A stretch of DNA of 64,000 bases from Rothia mucilaginosa ATCC 25296 (GCF_000175615.1 NZ_ACVO01000016.1:62001-126000); one strand, 5' to 3'; positions 53,371-62,978 are shown, counted from the first letter of the stretch. Made by a program: numbers and translations. Notes: a model not told the origin generated them from the sequence alone.

Positions 53371-53439
53371 GAACGGTTAACTCAAGAGTACAAAAACCAG
53401 CACCCAAAAATCAACACATGAAGGATATTTCTAAAGAGC

Positions 53440-55917
53440 CTACGCCTCCGAGGGTTTCGCGCCGGTCAGGCGGTACGCCTTGTACACGCCCGTCACGTTA
53501 CGGACCACGTTCAGCACGTGCTCCAGCATGAAGCGGTCACCCAGCTCCAGGGCGAAGCGGTCCACCACGGTGCGGTCCTCCGAAGTGTGCACGCGCGCAT
53601 CCAGAATGTTCACGCCCGACTCAGAGATAGCACGAATCAGGTCGCTCAGCAGGCCCTTACGGTCCAGTGCCTCCACCTGAATCTGCACACGGTACGTAGC
53701 GGTCGGCGAAGACGCCCACTCGACCGTGGTCACGCGCGGCTCCTCGTCAGCGTTACGCATGTTCGGGCAGTCACGGCGGTGCACCGAAATGCCGTTATAG
53801 CGGGTCACAATGCCGATAATGTCATCCGGCGGGACCGGGGTGCAGCAGCGCGCAATCTTCGTCAGCACACCCTCAGCACCCGGCACAATCACACCGTTAT
53901 CGCCAATCGCCTTGCGGGTCGACTTCAGCAGCGTCTCGTCAAAGTCGCTGACCTCAACCTCGGGTGCCGGCTCGTCGCCGCGGTGCACCTCAACCAGGGT
54001 GTCAATGACCTGCTTCGGCGCGATCTCGTGTTCACCAATCGCACGGTACAGTGACGCCACATCGTTCTTGTGCAGCAGCTGAGCCACCTGAGTCATAATC
54101 TCCGGGCTCATCATCTTCTGCAACGGCAACTCACTGTTACGCATGCTCTTGGTGAGCATCTCGCGGCCGGCGAGCAGCGCCTCCAGGCGGCGTTCCTTCG
54201 CGAAGTACTGGCGGATCTTCGTGCGAGCGCGTGAGGAGCGAACGAACTTCAGCCAGTCCTCGCTGGGTCCGGCGTCTTCGTTCTTCGTGGTCATAATCTC
54301 CACGGTCGCGCCGGTGGGCAGGACCGTGTGCAGCGGCACGAGGCGGCCGTTGACCTTCGCGCCGACCGTGCGGTCGCCGACTTCACTGTGGATGGCGTAG
54401 GCGAAGTCCACGGGGGTGGAGCCGTTGGGCAGGGCGATTGCCTCGCCGTTGGGGGTGAGTACGACGATTTCGTCGGTGTCGAGGGTGTCAGCGAGCGACT
54501 CGTAGAACTTCTCCGACTCCGGGTTGGAGTTCGAAATCTCCGCAATGGACTGCAGGATGCCGACGTTCATCATCGCCGAGGTCTGGGTACCCGGCTCCTT
54601 CGGGTCCTTCGCGGGCGCGCCGCCACGAGCCGCAACCTTCTCGCCGCGCGACGCCGCCTTGTAGCGCCAGTGCGCCGCCACACCGTACTCGGCTTCTTCG
54701 TGCATCTTGTAGGTGCGAATCTGAATCTCAAGCGGCAGGTTGCCCGGACCGTACACGGTCAGGTGCAGCGACTGGTAGTTGTTGTTCTTCGGGTTCTTAA
54801 TGTAATCCTTGAAACGGCCAGTCATCGACGGCCACAGGGACAGCACGTGGCCGAGCACGGTGTAGCATTCCGCCTCTTCCTCGACCATGATGCGCACGGC
54901 GAGGATGTCGTTAATCTCGTCGAAGCTGCGGCCCTTCGTCTTCATCTTCTGATGAATCGAGTAGTAGTGCTTCGGGCGGCCCGTCACGGTCGCGTCGATG
55001 CCCACCTCTTTCAGACGCTCCGTAATCTTGGTGCGCGCCTCGTTCAGGAACTTTTCGAGGGCGGGGGTGCGTTCGCCGACCATACGCACCATTTCGGCGT
55101 AAATTTCCGGGCTCATAGCGGCGAAGGACAGGTCCTCCAGCTCCCACTTAATCGTGTTCAGGCCCAGGCGGTGCGCGAGCGGCGCATAAATTTTCAGGGT
55201 CTCTTCCGCCTTCTTCGCGGCGGAAGCCTGCGGCACGAAACGCCAGGTGCGGGCGTTGTGCAGGCGGTCGGCAAGCTTAATGAGCAGCACGCGGATGTCC
55301 TTGCTCATGGACAGCACGAGCTTACGAATCGTCTCGATGGAGGCGTTCTCGCCGTAGGTCATCTTGTCCAGCTTGGTCACACCATCGACCAGGTAGGCGA
55401 CCTCTTCACCGAACTCTTCGGTGAGCTGCTCCATCGTGTAGTCGGTGTCTTCCACCGTGTCATGTAGCAGACCCGCGGCGAGCACGGGGCCGGTCGCGCC
55501 CATCTCCGCAAGAATCGCGGTCACAGCCACCGGGTGGGTGATGTACGGGTCGCCACTCTTACGCTTCTGACCCTCGTGGCAGCGGTTCGCCACCTCGTAG
55601 GCGCGCTGCAGCACCTGAATGTCTTCGTCCGGGTGGTAGCGGCGCACGGCACGTACGACCGGCGCAATCATCGGGGAGAAACGGATGGTGCCGCCGTTCG
55701 AGTCGGATGCTTCCATCTTGCTGCTGCGGCTACCGAAGACCAGGCGGTTGGGCACACGTCCGCCAGCAGCCATGACGCGGTGCGAGCCGCGTTTCTTCTT
55801 TGCGTCAGACGAATCAGTTTCAGGCAGAGGAATCGGGCCAGCGGGCCGAACCGCGGGCTTCTCGGCGGTCCCTGCAGGGTTCTCAGCGTTGGTGTTCACG
55901 GCAGGTTCTGCACTCAT
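53440..55917 (-). CDS. relA: Bifunctional (p)ppGpp synthetase/hydrolase
   Basis: Stringent-response enzyme, 825 residues. After about 90 variable N-terminal residues comes the HD hydrolase domain (THPVAVTAILAEMG, LLHDTVEDTDYT), the synthetase domain with the RFKD motif expected of bifunctional Rel proteins and NNNYQSLHLTVYGPG, then TGS (VVLTPNGEAIALPNGSTPVDFAYAIH), the zinc-finger-like region with CCTPVPPDDIIG and HRRDCPN, and a C-terminal ACT domain. AAAGGAG seven bases before the ATG supports the start. A clear promoter and three tandem 16-base repeats lie upstream. Confidence 0.97.
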   Translation of the reverse strand: MSAEPAVNTNAENPAGTAEKPAVRPAGPIPLPETDSSDAKKKRGSHRVMAAGGRVPNRLVFGSRSSKMEASDSNGGTIRFSPMIAPVVRAVRRYHPDEDIQVLQRAYEVANRCHEGQKRKSGDPYITHPVAVTAILAEMGATGPVLAAGLLHDTVEDTDYTMEQLTEEFGEEVAYLVDGVTKLDKMTYGENASIETIRKLVLSMSKDIRVLLIKLADRLHNARTWRFVPQASAAKKAEETLKIYAPLAHRLGLNTIKWELEDLSFAAMSPEIYAEMVRMVGERTPALEKFLNEARTKITERLKEVGIDATVTGRPKHYYSIHQKMKTKGRSFDEINDILAVRIMVEEEAECYTVLGHVLSLWPSMTGRFKDYIKNPKNNNYQSLHLTVYGPGNLPLEIQIRTYKMHEEAEYGVAAHWRYKAASRGEKVAARGGAPAKDPKEPGTQTSAMMNVGILQSIAEISNSNPESEKFYESLADTLDTDEIVVLTPNGEAIALPNGSTPVDFAYAIHSEVGDRTVGAKVNGRLVPLHTVLPTGATVEIMTTKNEDAGPSEDWLKFVRSSRARTKIRQYFAKERRLEALLAGREMLTKSMRNSELPLQKMMSPEIMTQVAQLLHKNDVASLYRAIGEHEIAPKQVIDTLVEVHRGDEPAPEVEVSDFDETLLKSTRKAIGDNGVIVPGAEGVLTKIARCCTPVPPDDIIGIVTRYNGISVHRRDCPNMRNADEEPRVTTVEWASSPTATYRVQIQVEALDRKGLLSDLIRAISESGVNILDARVHTSEDRTVVDRFALELGDRFMLEHVLNVVRNVTGVYKAYRLTGAKPSEA

Positions 55918-56013
55918 TCCGGGCTCCTTTGGACGTAACAGCGATGACCTGAGCCCCCGAATCTGCTCGTCGTTGAAAGGCGTGGATGCGGGCGCGCAGT
56001 ATCTTCTACCTTT

Positions 56014-56042
56014 ATCCTACCCAGCACGCGGATATGAGCCAA
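56014..56042 (-). promoter_or_regulatory. relA promoter
   Basis: TTGGCT and TAGGAT with a 17-base spacer on the minus strand, about 97 bases upstream of the relA ATG. Confidence 0.6.
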
Positions 56043-56068
56043 AATATGCGCGTAAACTATGCCGCACT

Positions 56069-56116
56069 GTGACACATTAGGCCGGTGAAATATTAGACCT
56101 GTGAAATATTAGGCTG
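56069..56116. repeat. Three tandem 16-base repeats upstream of the relA promoter
   Basis: GTGACACATTAGGCCG, GTGAAATATTAGACCT and GTGAAATATTAGGCTG follow each other without gaps. They end about 26 bases upstream of the -35. Their position suggests binding sites for a regulator. Confidence 0.7.
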
Positions 56117-56228
56117 GCGTACATGAGGTGGTTCAGCGGGGCATGAGGGAGGCGCCACTCCCCCGGTTCTGCTGCCCCGCGCCGCCGCGGGAGCAAACCA
56201 GCGGAAAGAAACCAGCGGGCACGCTAAA

Positions 56229-56260
56229 GGGGAGCCGACACCTTTCGGTATCGACTCCCC
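56229..56260 (-). terminator. Terminator of secF
   Basis: GGGGAG/CTCCCC stem with inner CGA/TCG and ACC/GGT pairs and a TTTC loop, 39 bases after the secF stop; tail TTTAGC. Confidence 0.7.
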
Positions 56261-56298
56261 TATCGTTAGCAACGCCAGTAGCGCTGGCGGAACGTTGG

Positions 56299-57477
56299 CT
56301 AACCGTTCAGGTTCACGCGGTGAATCTCAATGGTTGCACGTGCCGGCTTCTTAGCGGGCTTCTCGGTTGCTTTCTCGTCCTCGGTCGCCTTGTCAGCAGA
56401 TCCCTCAGACTTCGCAGCCTTCTCAGCCTCGGCGGGCTCCTCCGAAGAATCGCCCTCAGCCTCGTCAGCAACCTCAGCGTCCTTGAAGTTGCCGCTCTCC
56501 ACCTTCGCGGTGTGCTCACGAATCTGAGCCTCACCCAAACGCAGCGAAGCATACAGCGGCGCAGACACGAACAGCGTACCGAACATGCCCACCAGAATAC
56601 CCACAAACAGCGACAGGGACAGGTCCTGCAGAGTACCCGCACCCAGGATGAACGCACCAATGAACAAGATCGCGCCCACCGGCAGAACACCCACAATAGC
56701 GGTGTTAATCGAACGGACCAGAGTCTGGTTCACCGCCAGGTTAATCTGCTCGGCAAAGGTCGTGTCACGGCGTTCCAGCACATCCTCGGTGTTCTCACGA
56801 ATCTTATCGAACACCACCACCGAGTCGTACAGCGAGTAGCTCAGAATCGTCAAGAAACCAATAATCGCACTCGGAGTAATCTCGAAGCCGAACGCGGCGT
56901 ACAGGCCAACCGTCACCACCACGGTGAAGAACAGGCCCGCAATAGACGCCAACGACATCTTCCAGGTACGGAAGTAGAACGCCATACCAATCAGCGCAAG
57001 CACCACAAACGCGACCAGACCCCAGAACGCCTGACGGGTCACATCCGCACCCCAGGTCGGGCCCACAAACGAAGAGGTCACGTCATTCTCAGAGACGCCG
57101 TAACCCTCCTGCAGAGCCGCCTTCACCTGCAGAGTCTCATCATCGCTGAGCTTGCTCATCTGGGCACGAATCGTACCCGGCGCAATATTGGTCACGCGAA
57201 CATCCGAAGCGTCCTTCGCCTTCTCGTGAATAATGCGCTCACCCGTAGCAGTATCAACGTGCGCGGTCTTCGAGACCACGAACTCCGAACCGCCACGGAA
57301 ATCAATACCCAGATTGAAGCCGCCACCAACAGCCGGAATCAGAACCGAAACCGCCATCAGCACAGCCGCAAGCAGCAGCCACAGGCGGCGCTTACCCACG
57401 AAGGGGTACGAGCGGGCACCCGAATGCAGGTCATTACCGAAGCGGGCAAAAGCATTAGGTTTCACATCGGTAGCCAT
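56299..57477 (-). CDS. secF: Protein translocase subunit SecF
   Basis: RND-like accessory subunit of the Sec translocon that, with SecD, uses the proton gradient to drive late export steps. The 392-residue protein has six membrane segments, the first near residues 30-50, the family motif GIDFRGGSEFVV after it, and the four-helix block (SIAGLFFTVVVTVGLYAAFG, GFLTILSYSLYDSVVVFDKIREN). A charged C-terminal tail of about 80 residues rich in Glu, Ala and Lys ends RATIEIHRVNLNG. It follows secD by two bases. Confidence 0.96.
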   Translation of the reverse strand: MATDVKPNAFARFGNDLHSGARSYPFVGKRRLWLLLAAVLMAVSVLIPAVGGGFNLGIDFRGGSEFVVSKTAHVDTATGERIIHEKAKDASDVRVTNIAPGTIRAQMSKLSDDETLQVKAALQEGYGVSENDVTSSFVGPTWGADVTRQAFWGLVAFVVLALIGMAFYFRTWKMSLASIAGLFFTVVVTVGLYAAFGFEITPSAIIGFLTILSYSLYDSVVVFDKIRENTEDVLERRDTTFAEQINLAVNQTLVRSINTAIVGVLPVGAILFIGAFILGAGTLQDLSLSLFVGILVGMFGTLFVSAPLYASLRLGEAQIREHTAKVESGNFKDAEVADEAEGDSSEEPAEAEKAAKSEGSADKATEDEKATEKPAKKPARATIEIHRVNLNG

Positions 57478-57479
57478 GC

Positions 57480-59171
57480 TTAGCTCTCCTTCTTCTCATC
57501 AGAAGCAGACTCGTCAGCCTCAGCGGCAGCACGCTCTGCACGGCGACGCTCAGCAATGCTCAGCTGCTTCTCCTCCGGGGTGCGGAGGCGACCGGCACCA
57601 CGGTACAGCGGCGTAGCACCCAGCGACTCAGGCGACAAGCCCGAGTGGCGGTGACCCTCACCGAAGTAGCGGGTATTCGCCAGCAGAGTCAGCATCGGGT
57701 GGGTGAACAGGTACACGACCACAAGGTCAGCAATCGCGGTCAAACCAAGGGTGAACGCGAAGCCCTTCACCGAACCGACCGACACCACGTACAGCACCAC
57801 AGCAGCCAGCAGGTTCACAGCCTTCGACGCCAGAATAGTGCGGGATGCACGCTGCCAACCGTGGTTCACCGCCGACGGGATCGTGCGGCCCGCACGGATC
57901 TCATCACGGATACGCTCAAAGTAGACGATGAACGAGTCAGCCGTAGCACCAATCGCCACAATCAGACCCGCCACACCAGCCAGGGACAGGCGGTAGTTCA
58001 ACGCCCAACCCAGCAGCGCAATCGCCTCGTACGAAATGATGCCCGCAACAATCAGCGACATCATCGTGACAAAGCCCAGCAGACGGTACTGGAACAGCGA
58101 GTACACGAACACCAGCAGCAGACCAATCAGGCCGGTCAGCAGACCCACACGCAGCTGCTCCGAACCCAGGGTCGCAGAAATCTGCTGCTCCGACTGGATC
58201 GTGAAGCTAATCGGCAGGGCACCGTACTTGAGCTGATCGGCGAGAGCCTTCGCCTCCTGCTCGGTGAAGTTACCGGTAATCTGCGGCTTACCGTCAGAAA
58301 TCACTGCCTGCGACACCGGGGAGGACAGCACCTTGCCGTCCAGCAGAATCGCGAAGCGGGCACGCGGATCATTTGCGTTCTGCGCACGAATCGCGTTCAG
58401 GCGAGAAGTAATGTTCTGGAACTTCTCACGAGCAGCATCGTTGAACTGAATGTTCACAGCCCAACGGCCCGTAGTCACGCCCTGACCGGTCGTCTCCTGC
58501 GAGTGGCTCGCGGTAGAAATATCGCTACCGCTCAGCTCCACAGGACCCAGAATGTACTTCTCCTGACCGTCAGTGGAACACGCCACCATCGGCTTAGTCG
58601 GGTCCGCGCTATCGGCGTCCTCATTGCGTGCCGCGGTGCAGTCCTTCGCCTCATACTGCTTGTACAGGTCCGCAGTAATCCAGTTACGATCCGAACCATC
58701 AGTCGGCTCCGCGGACGGCTTGGGCAGCTTATCGTCCGCAGTGCGGGCATCCTCAGCCACCGCAGTACCGGCACCAGACAGCAGCACCGGGCGGAACGTC
58801 ATATTTGCAGACGCCTGAATCAGCTGACGAGTCTCAGCGCTAATCGTTCCGGGAACCGAAACAACCACGTTATTACCCGAGCCGAAGGAGGTGGTAACCT
58901 CCGCCTCCGAAACGCCGGCACCATCAACGCGCTGACGAATAATCTCAACCGCCTGGTTCAACTGCTCCTGGGAGACGTTCTCATCCGAAGAGCCATTGAC
59001 CTTCGGAGAAAGAATCATCTGAGTACCACCCGAAAGGTCCAGGGCGAGCTTCGGTGCCCAAGAACCTCCCGAGTAGGTGCTGCCGAAAATACCGGCAGCC
59101 ATAACAACCATGAGCAGGACCATCGAGAGGAGCGCCCCTCGCGCGGCTGCAAGCGGTGAACGCTTAGCCAT
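57480..59171 (-). CDS. secD: Protein translocase subunit SecD
   Basis: Partner of SecF, 563 residues. First membrane segment near residues 13-32, then the family motif LALDLSGGTQMIL, the large periplasmic-type P1 region (with RVDGAGVSEAEVTTSFGSGNNVVVSVPG) and the C-terminal block of five membrane segments (GLIGLLLVFVYSLFQY, GVAGLIVAIGATADSFIVYFERIRDE). A charged tail of about 60 residues follows. A 99-base gap with a terminator-like hairpin separates it from yajC. Confidence 0.97.
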   Translation of the reverse strand: MAKRSPLAAARGALLSMVLLMVVMAAGIFGSTYSGGSWAPKLALDLSGGTQMILSPKVNGSSDENVSQEQLNQAVEIIRQRVDGAGVSEAEVTTSFGSGNNVVVSVPGTISAETRQLIQASANMTFRPVLLSGAGTAVAEDARTADDKLPKPSAEPTDGSDRNWITADLYKQYEAKDCTAARNEDADSADPTKPMVACSTDGQEKYILGPVELSGSDISTASHSQETTGQGVTTGRWAVNIQFNDAAREKFQNITSRLNAIRAQNANDPRARFAILLDGKVLSSPVSQAVISDGKPQITGNFTEQEAKALADQLKYGALPISFTIQSEQQISATLGSEQLRVGLLTGLIGLLLVFVYSLFQYRLLGFVTMMSLIVAGIISYEAIALLGWALNYRLSLAGVAGLIVAIGATADSFIVYFERIRDEIRAGRTIPSAVNHGWQRASRTILASKAVNLLAAVVLYVVSVGSVKGFAFTLGLTAIADLVVVYLFTHPMLTLLANTRYFGEGHRHSGLSPESLGATPLYRGAGRLRTPEEKQLSIAERRRAERAAAEADESASDEKKES

Positions 59172-59228
59172 AATGTTCCTTCTTCGTGTGAATAGTATTG
59201 AGTGTTCTACAGATTCCGTAACGCGAAA

Positions 59229-59256
59229 ACCCGACGCCGCTCACTGGGCGCCGGGC
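59229..59256 (-). terminator. Terminator-like hairpin between yajC and secD
   Basis: CCCGGCGCC faces CGGCGTCGGG, followed on the minus strand by TTTTCGCG. It lies 15-40 bases after the yajC stop and 58 bases before secD. Confidence 0.55.
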
Positions 59257-59270
59257 TCATACGCGCTGAA

Positions 59271-59630
59271 TTACTTAGCAGTATCAGAAGAGGTATCGGA
59301 AGCGGGAGCTTCGGATGCGGTAGCCTCGTACACGTCCTCGGTCAGGGGCGCTGCGGGGGCTTCCTCCTCAACAAGGTTCAGGATCGCGTTCATGGACGCA
59401 GTAATCACAACGCCCTCTGCAATCTGAAGCTGCAGCTTGTTGTTCTCAAAGTCAGTGCTGACAACGGTGCCGTAGACGCCGGAAGCAGTCATCACCTGAT
59501 CACCGGGGACGAGCGCACGTCGCATTGCCTGCAGCGCCTCCACCTGCTTACGCTGACGCTTCTGGGCGGAGAACATCATCCATGCCAGCAGCGCCATCAT
59601 GGCGATCATAATCAGGAGGTTAAAATCCAT
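59271..59630 (-). CDS. yajC: Preprotein translocase subunit YajC
   Basis: Small SecDF-associated membrane protein. The ATG at 59630 begins MDFNLLIMIAMMALLAWMMF, the expected N-terminal membrane segment, giving 119 residues; the frame upstream is noise. The cytoplasmic part has the family motif RRALVPGDQVMTASGVYGTVVS and an acidic, Ala/Ser-rich tail. First gene of the yajC-secD-secF unit. Confidence 0.93.
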   Translation of the reverse strand: MDFNLLIMIAMMALLAWMMFSAQKRQRKQVEALQAMRRALVPGDQVMTASGVYGTVVSTDFENNKLQLQIAEGVVITASMNAILNLVEEEAPAAPLTEDVYEATASEAPASDTSSDTAK

Positions 59631-59985
59631 GGTCTCACTTTCACATCCGCACCCGTGCCGCTCACCGCGAGGGTTGAGCGTACCAGAAGGTGTGGAATCG
59701 TAGATACAGTACGTATCCATCCTACGCGAGAGCATGAGCTTTAGTGACCCGAACCAGCGTTTTTGTGAGGTTAACCTGAGTTTTGGACTCTCTCGGCGTA
59801 ATTTTATGTCGCTGGTAAAGACCGGCAGAGCCCAATGGAACCCGACAGCGCCTGCAGAACCGGTAGAAGAGCTTGCCACGTCTGCAGAAAAGCTACCGGG
59901 GCACAGAGAAGCCCGCGGGAGGTTACTACCTCCCACGGGCTACTACAGTGTTATCAGCTGGTGCGGGGCTAAAGCTGATGCGGAT
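59631..59985. other. Intergenic region between ruvB and yajC
   Basis: 355 bases with no gene. It contains the ruvAB terminator (59910-59941) and, near 59714-59728, a short palindrome GATACAGTACGTATC. TAGGAT at about 59732-59737 on the minus strand may be a yajC -10, but no good -35 is seen. Confidence 0.45.
59910..59941 (-). terminator. Terminator after ruvB
   Basis: 14-base-pair stem AGCCCGTGGGAGGT against ACCTCCCGCGGGCT (one mismatch) with a four-base loop, 45 bases after the ruvB stop; tail TCTCTG. Confidence 0.7.
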
Positions 59986-61089
59986 CTAGAGCTGAATCTC
60001 CGGCGCTTCCAAGCCGAGGTGCTCCCACGCCGCGGGCAGAGCCACACGACCGCGCGGGGTACGACCAATCAGGCCCTCACGCACCAGGTACGGCTCGGCA
60101 ACCGTCTCCACGGTCTCCGTCTCTTCACCCACCGCAATGGCGAGGGTGGACAGACCCACCGGGCCGCCGCCGAACTTGTGAATCAGCGCCTCCAGCACGG
60201 CGCGGTCCAGACGGTCCAGGCCGCGCGAATCCACCTCGTACATATCCAGCGCGGTTGCGGCATCGGTCGCGTTAATGCGGTCCACGCCGTTCACCAGCGC
60301 CCAGTCACGCACACGACGCAGCAGGCGGTTCGCAATACGGGGCGTGCCACGAGAACGACCGGCAATCTCGGTGAAACCCTCGGAGGTAATCTGCATGTCC
60401 ATCAGGCCCGCGCTGCGGCGCAGCACCAGCTCAAGCTCCTCCACCGAGTAGAACTCCAGGTGACCGGTAAAACCAAAACGGTCACGCAGAGGACCGGGTA
60501 GCAGGCCCGCACGGGTCGTCGCACCCACGAGGGTGAACTGCGGTAGCTCCAGCGGAATGGAGGTCGCACCCGCACCCTTACCGACCACAATGTCCACACG
60601 GAAATCTTCCATCGCCATGTAGAGCATTTCCTCAGCCGGGCGGCTCATACGGTGAATCTCATCCAGGAACAAAACCTCACCGGGAGTCAGCGAAGACAGA
60701 ATCGCCGCCAAATCACCCGAATGCTGAATTGCCGGGCCGGAGGTGATGCGCAGCGGCGCCTCCATCTCTGCCGCAATAATCATTGCGAGAGTGGTCTTAC
60801 CCAGACCGGGAGGGCCCGACAGCAGCACGTGGTCGGCGCTACGGCCACGCATCTTCGAAGCCTCCAGCACCAGGGACAGCTGCTGACGCACACGGCGCTG
60901 ACCCACAAAGTCATCCAGGGACTTAGGGCGCAGTGCCGCCTCAATCATCTTCTCTTCAGGCTCTTCTTCCATCGCCACCAGGCGCTGGGCGGGAGCTGAA
61001 GATGCCTGAGTGCCGGGCACCTGACCGGGAAAATACCCGCCGGAAACCAGGGACGCCGCGGGCTGCGGCTCATAGGGATTCTGGCTCAT
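59986..61089 (-). CDS. ruvB: Holliday junction branch migration helicase RuvB
   Basis: AAA+ motor of the RuvABC complex, 367 residues. After about 45 variable residues (rich in Pro, Ala and Gln) come [16 protein letters not shown], Walker [10 protein letters not shown], Walker [10 protein letters not shown], sensor [19 protein letters not shown], and the C-terminal winged helix ([17 protein letters not shown]). It follows ruvA by 54 bases. The ruvA-ruvB unit probably uses the promoter at 61879-61908. Confidence 0.97.
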   Translation of the reverse strand: MSQNPYEPQPAASLVSGGYFPGQVPGTQASSAPAQRLVAMEEEPEEKMIEAALRPKSLDDFVGQRRVRQQLSLVLEASKMRGRSADHVLLSGPPGLGKTTLAMIIAAEMEAPLRITSGPAIQHSGDLAAILSSLTPGEVLFLDEIHRMSRPAEEMLYMAMEDFRVDIVVGKGAGATSIPLELPQFTLVGATTRAGLLPGPLRDRFGFTGHLEFYSVEELELVLRRSAGLMDMQITSEGFTEIAGRSRGTPRIANRLLRRVRDWALVNGVDRINATDAATALDMYEVDSRGLDRLDRAVLEALIHKFGGGPVGLSTLAIAVGEETETVETVAEPYLVREGLIGRTPRGRVALPAAWEHLGLEAPEIQL

Positions 61090-61143
61090 AGAATTCTTCT
61101 TTCACAAAAGTTTGAGTGGGATACGTCGAACAGGGCGCGCCGC

Positions 61144-61764
61144 TTAGTGGCGGCCCACCGTGTTCTGAGTACCCAAGGAGGCGAGCACACCGCGCAGGGC
61201 CACACCCACCGGCTCAGTTTCTGCGGCAGGGTTGTGCTGCACGTAAGCGTCAATAGCGGCGGAAGCGTCCTTCTCGCTCCAGCCCAGGGAGGTGAGAGCG
61301 TCAAGCACCTGCGGCTTCCAGACAATGCCCTGGCTCAGCGGTAGCTCATCGGTCTGGCCATCGCTGAGAATCAGCTTGCCGGCAAGCTCCAGCACAATAC
61401 GGCGGGCACCCTTCGGACCAATACCGGGAACCTTCGTGAACGCCTTATCGTCACCGGTTGCCACAGCGCGCTCCACCTCAGCGGCAGTGTGAACACTCAA
61501 CACCGCCAGAGCAATACGCGGGCCAATACCGGAAACCGAAAGCATCATATCGAACACTTCACGCTCGGCAGGCTCCGAAAAACCGTACAGAGTCATCGAC
61601 TCTTCACGCACAATCATGGTGGTCAGCACGGTAGCTTCCTCACCGGTGCGCAGCTTGGAGAGAGTACGCGCGGTAGCGTACACGAGCATGCCGAAACCGT
61701 TCACGTTAATCACCGCATGATCAAGGCCCACCTGAGCCACACGACCGGTCAGGGATGCAATCAT
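61144..61764 (-). CDS. ruvA: Holliday junction DNA-binding protein RuvA
   Basis: Tetrameric junction-binding subunit, 206 residues. The ATG at 61764 (MIASLTGRVAQVG) has GGTGGAG upstream; the frame further up is noise. N-terminal OB-fold, two helix-hairpin-helix motifs (VSGIGPRIALAVLSV and VPGIGPKGARRIVLEL), and a C-terminal domain (VLDALTSLGWSEKDASAAIDAY) that contacts RuvB. Confidence 0.97.
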   Translation of the reverse strand: MIASLTGRVAQVGLDHAVINVNGFGMLVYATARTLSKLRTGEEATVLTTMIVREESMTLYGFSEPAEREVFDMMLSVSGIGPRIALAVLSVHTAAEVERAVATGDDKAFTKVPGIGPKGARRIVLELAGKLILSDGQTDELPLSQGIVWKPQVLDALTSLGWSEKDASAAIDAYVQHNPAAETEPVGVALRGVLASLGTQNTVGRH

Positions 61765-61878
61765 TTCTCTCCACCTTTCAACACCGCGCCCAGGAATGAG
61801 GCTCGCGGCAGTGTGAGAGCACCGGGAACTCCGGCACCCACAGAACGCACTCCCCCAGTTCAACGGGGAGACACTACA

Positions 61879-61908
61879 AGTATATTAGAATATTTCTTCT
61901 GAAATCAA
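61879..61908 (-). promoter_or_regulatory. ruvAB promoter
   Basis: TTGATT and TATACT with an 18-base spacer on the minus strand, in an AT-rich patch 115-145 bases before ruvA. A partial SOS-like half-site TCGAAC lies just upstream (61917-61923). Confidence 0.6.
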
Positions 61909-61994
61909 GCATATATTCGAACTTCTTAGCGAATACATGCGAGCCAGCAAGAGGTACGAAAAAGCCCACGAAAGTAGCTCTAGCGGCGGCACCT

Positions 61995-62684
61995 CTAGCG
62001 GCGAGCGCGTGCCTCCGCCTCCATCCAGGCACGCTGCGCCGGAGTCAACGCCCCGCCACGGCGAGCCTGCGCCGGGCGTGAACCCTGGTGAGTCTGCGTC
62101 TGGGCCGCCATGTTGATACCCGAACCGATACCGCCGCCACGCCAACCGTGACAGATCGCAATCGCCAAGGCATCGGCAGCATCGGCAGGTTTCGGCATGG
62201 AATCCAGCCCCAAAATACGGGTCACCATACGACCCACCGACGCCTTATCGGCGCGGCCGCTACCGGTCACCGCCGCCTTCACCTCCGAAGGGGTATGGAA
62301 GAACACCGGCACGCCGCGCATTGCCGCCGCAGAAATCACCGCGCCCGAAGCGTGCGCCGTACCAATCACCGTGTTCACCTGCTCCTGCGCGAAGATACGC
62401 TCAATCGCCAGGGCATCCGGCTTGTAGGTGTCGAGCCAGTGGGAGGCGGCGTTGAAAATCCAGAGAATACGCTGGTCCAGGGACTCCGCCGGGATGGTGC
62501 CGGCAACACCCACGTTCACGAAGTGCGCCTTACGGTCGGCGGTCATATCGAGCATGGAGAAGCCGCAGCGGGTCAGACCGGGGTCAACACCCATGATGCG
62601 GGTTGCACCCGGCACACGTTCCACGGCAGTGGCGGCATGGTTCTCACGCATGCTATCGCGTGCGGCAGGTTGAGCGGCGGCCAT
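61995..62684 (-). CDS. ruvC: Crossover junction endodeoxyribonuclease RuvC
   Basis: Holliday junction resolvase. The RNase H-like core starts at [16 protein letters not shown] with the first catalytic Asp, followed by [18 protein letters not shown] with the catalytic Glu, and [12 protein letters not shown] with the last acidic pair. AAGGGGAG lies just before two adjacent ATGs (62687 and 62684); I take the second, giving 229 residues with about 30 extra N-terminal residues. A later start is possible. The C-terminal 45 residues are Gln/Arg/Ala-rich. It is separated from ruvA by 230 bases with its own promoter. Confidence 0.95.
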   Translation of the reverse strand: MAAAQPAARDSMRENHAATAVERVPGATRIMGVDPGLTRCGFSMLDMTADRKAHFVNVGVAGTIPAESLDQRILWIFNAASHWLDTYKPDALAIERIFAQEQVNTVIGTAHASGAVISAAAMRGVPVFFHTPSEVKAAVTGSGRADKASVGRMVTRILGLDSMPKPADAADALAIAICHGWRGGGIGSGINMAAQTQTHQGSRPAQARRGGALTPAQRAWMEAEARARR

Positions 62685-62877
62685 CATCTCCCCTTTCGAC
62701 AAACTCCCTCTAGAATATCTAGATTCTAGCCCTTCAGAATCCTAGCACCCGGCACCGGGGCGTGCCACGAGAACAGTCCCCACAAGCGCGGTCACCGCGT
62801 AAACAATCACCGCGTGAACAGTCACCGCGCGTCCCGCGAAAAGTACCCGGCGCATCCCCAAAATAGCCCCAGACGCT

Positions 62878-62936
62878 AAGAAGCCACTCCCCCAACCAGC
62901 CACCCTACGGCGGCTCGGTTAAAGGAGCGGCTTCTT
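62878..62936 (-). terminator. Terminator after yebC
   Basis: AAGAAGCC/GGCTTCTT outer arms with CTCC/GGAG and an inner AGCCGCC/GGCGGCT-like pairing, 42 bases after the yebC stop. Confidence 0.65.
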
Positions 62937-62978
62937 CAAGCATCAGATATCAGAACCCGAGTGATTGCTCCGCTGTGA

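Larger units (their letters stand above)
53131..53439. other. Intergenic region between the HEPN gene and relA
   Basis: 309 bases with no gene: the promoter area of the defence-like operon, palindrome copy E (53249-53311) and the relA terminator (53340-53370). Confidence 0.6.
55918..56298. other. Intergenic region upstream of relA
   Basis: 381 bases with no gene: the relA promoter (56014-56042), three tandem 16-base repeats (56069-56116) and the secF terminator (56229-56260). Confidence 0.65.
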
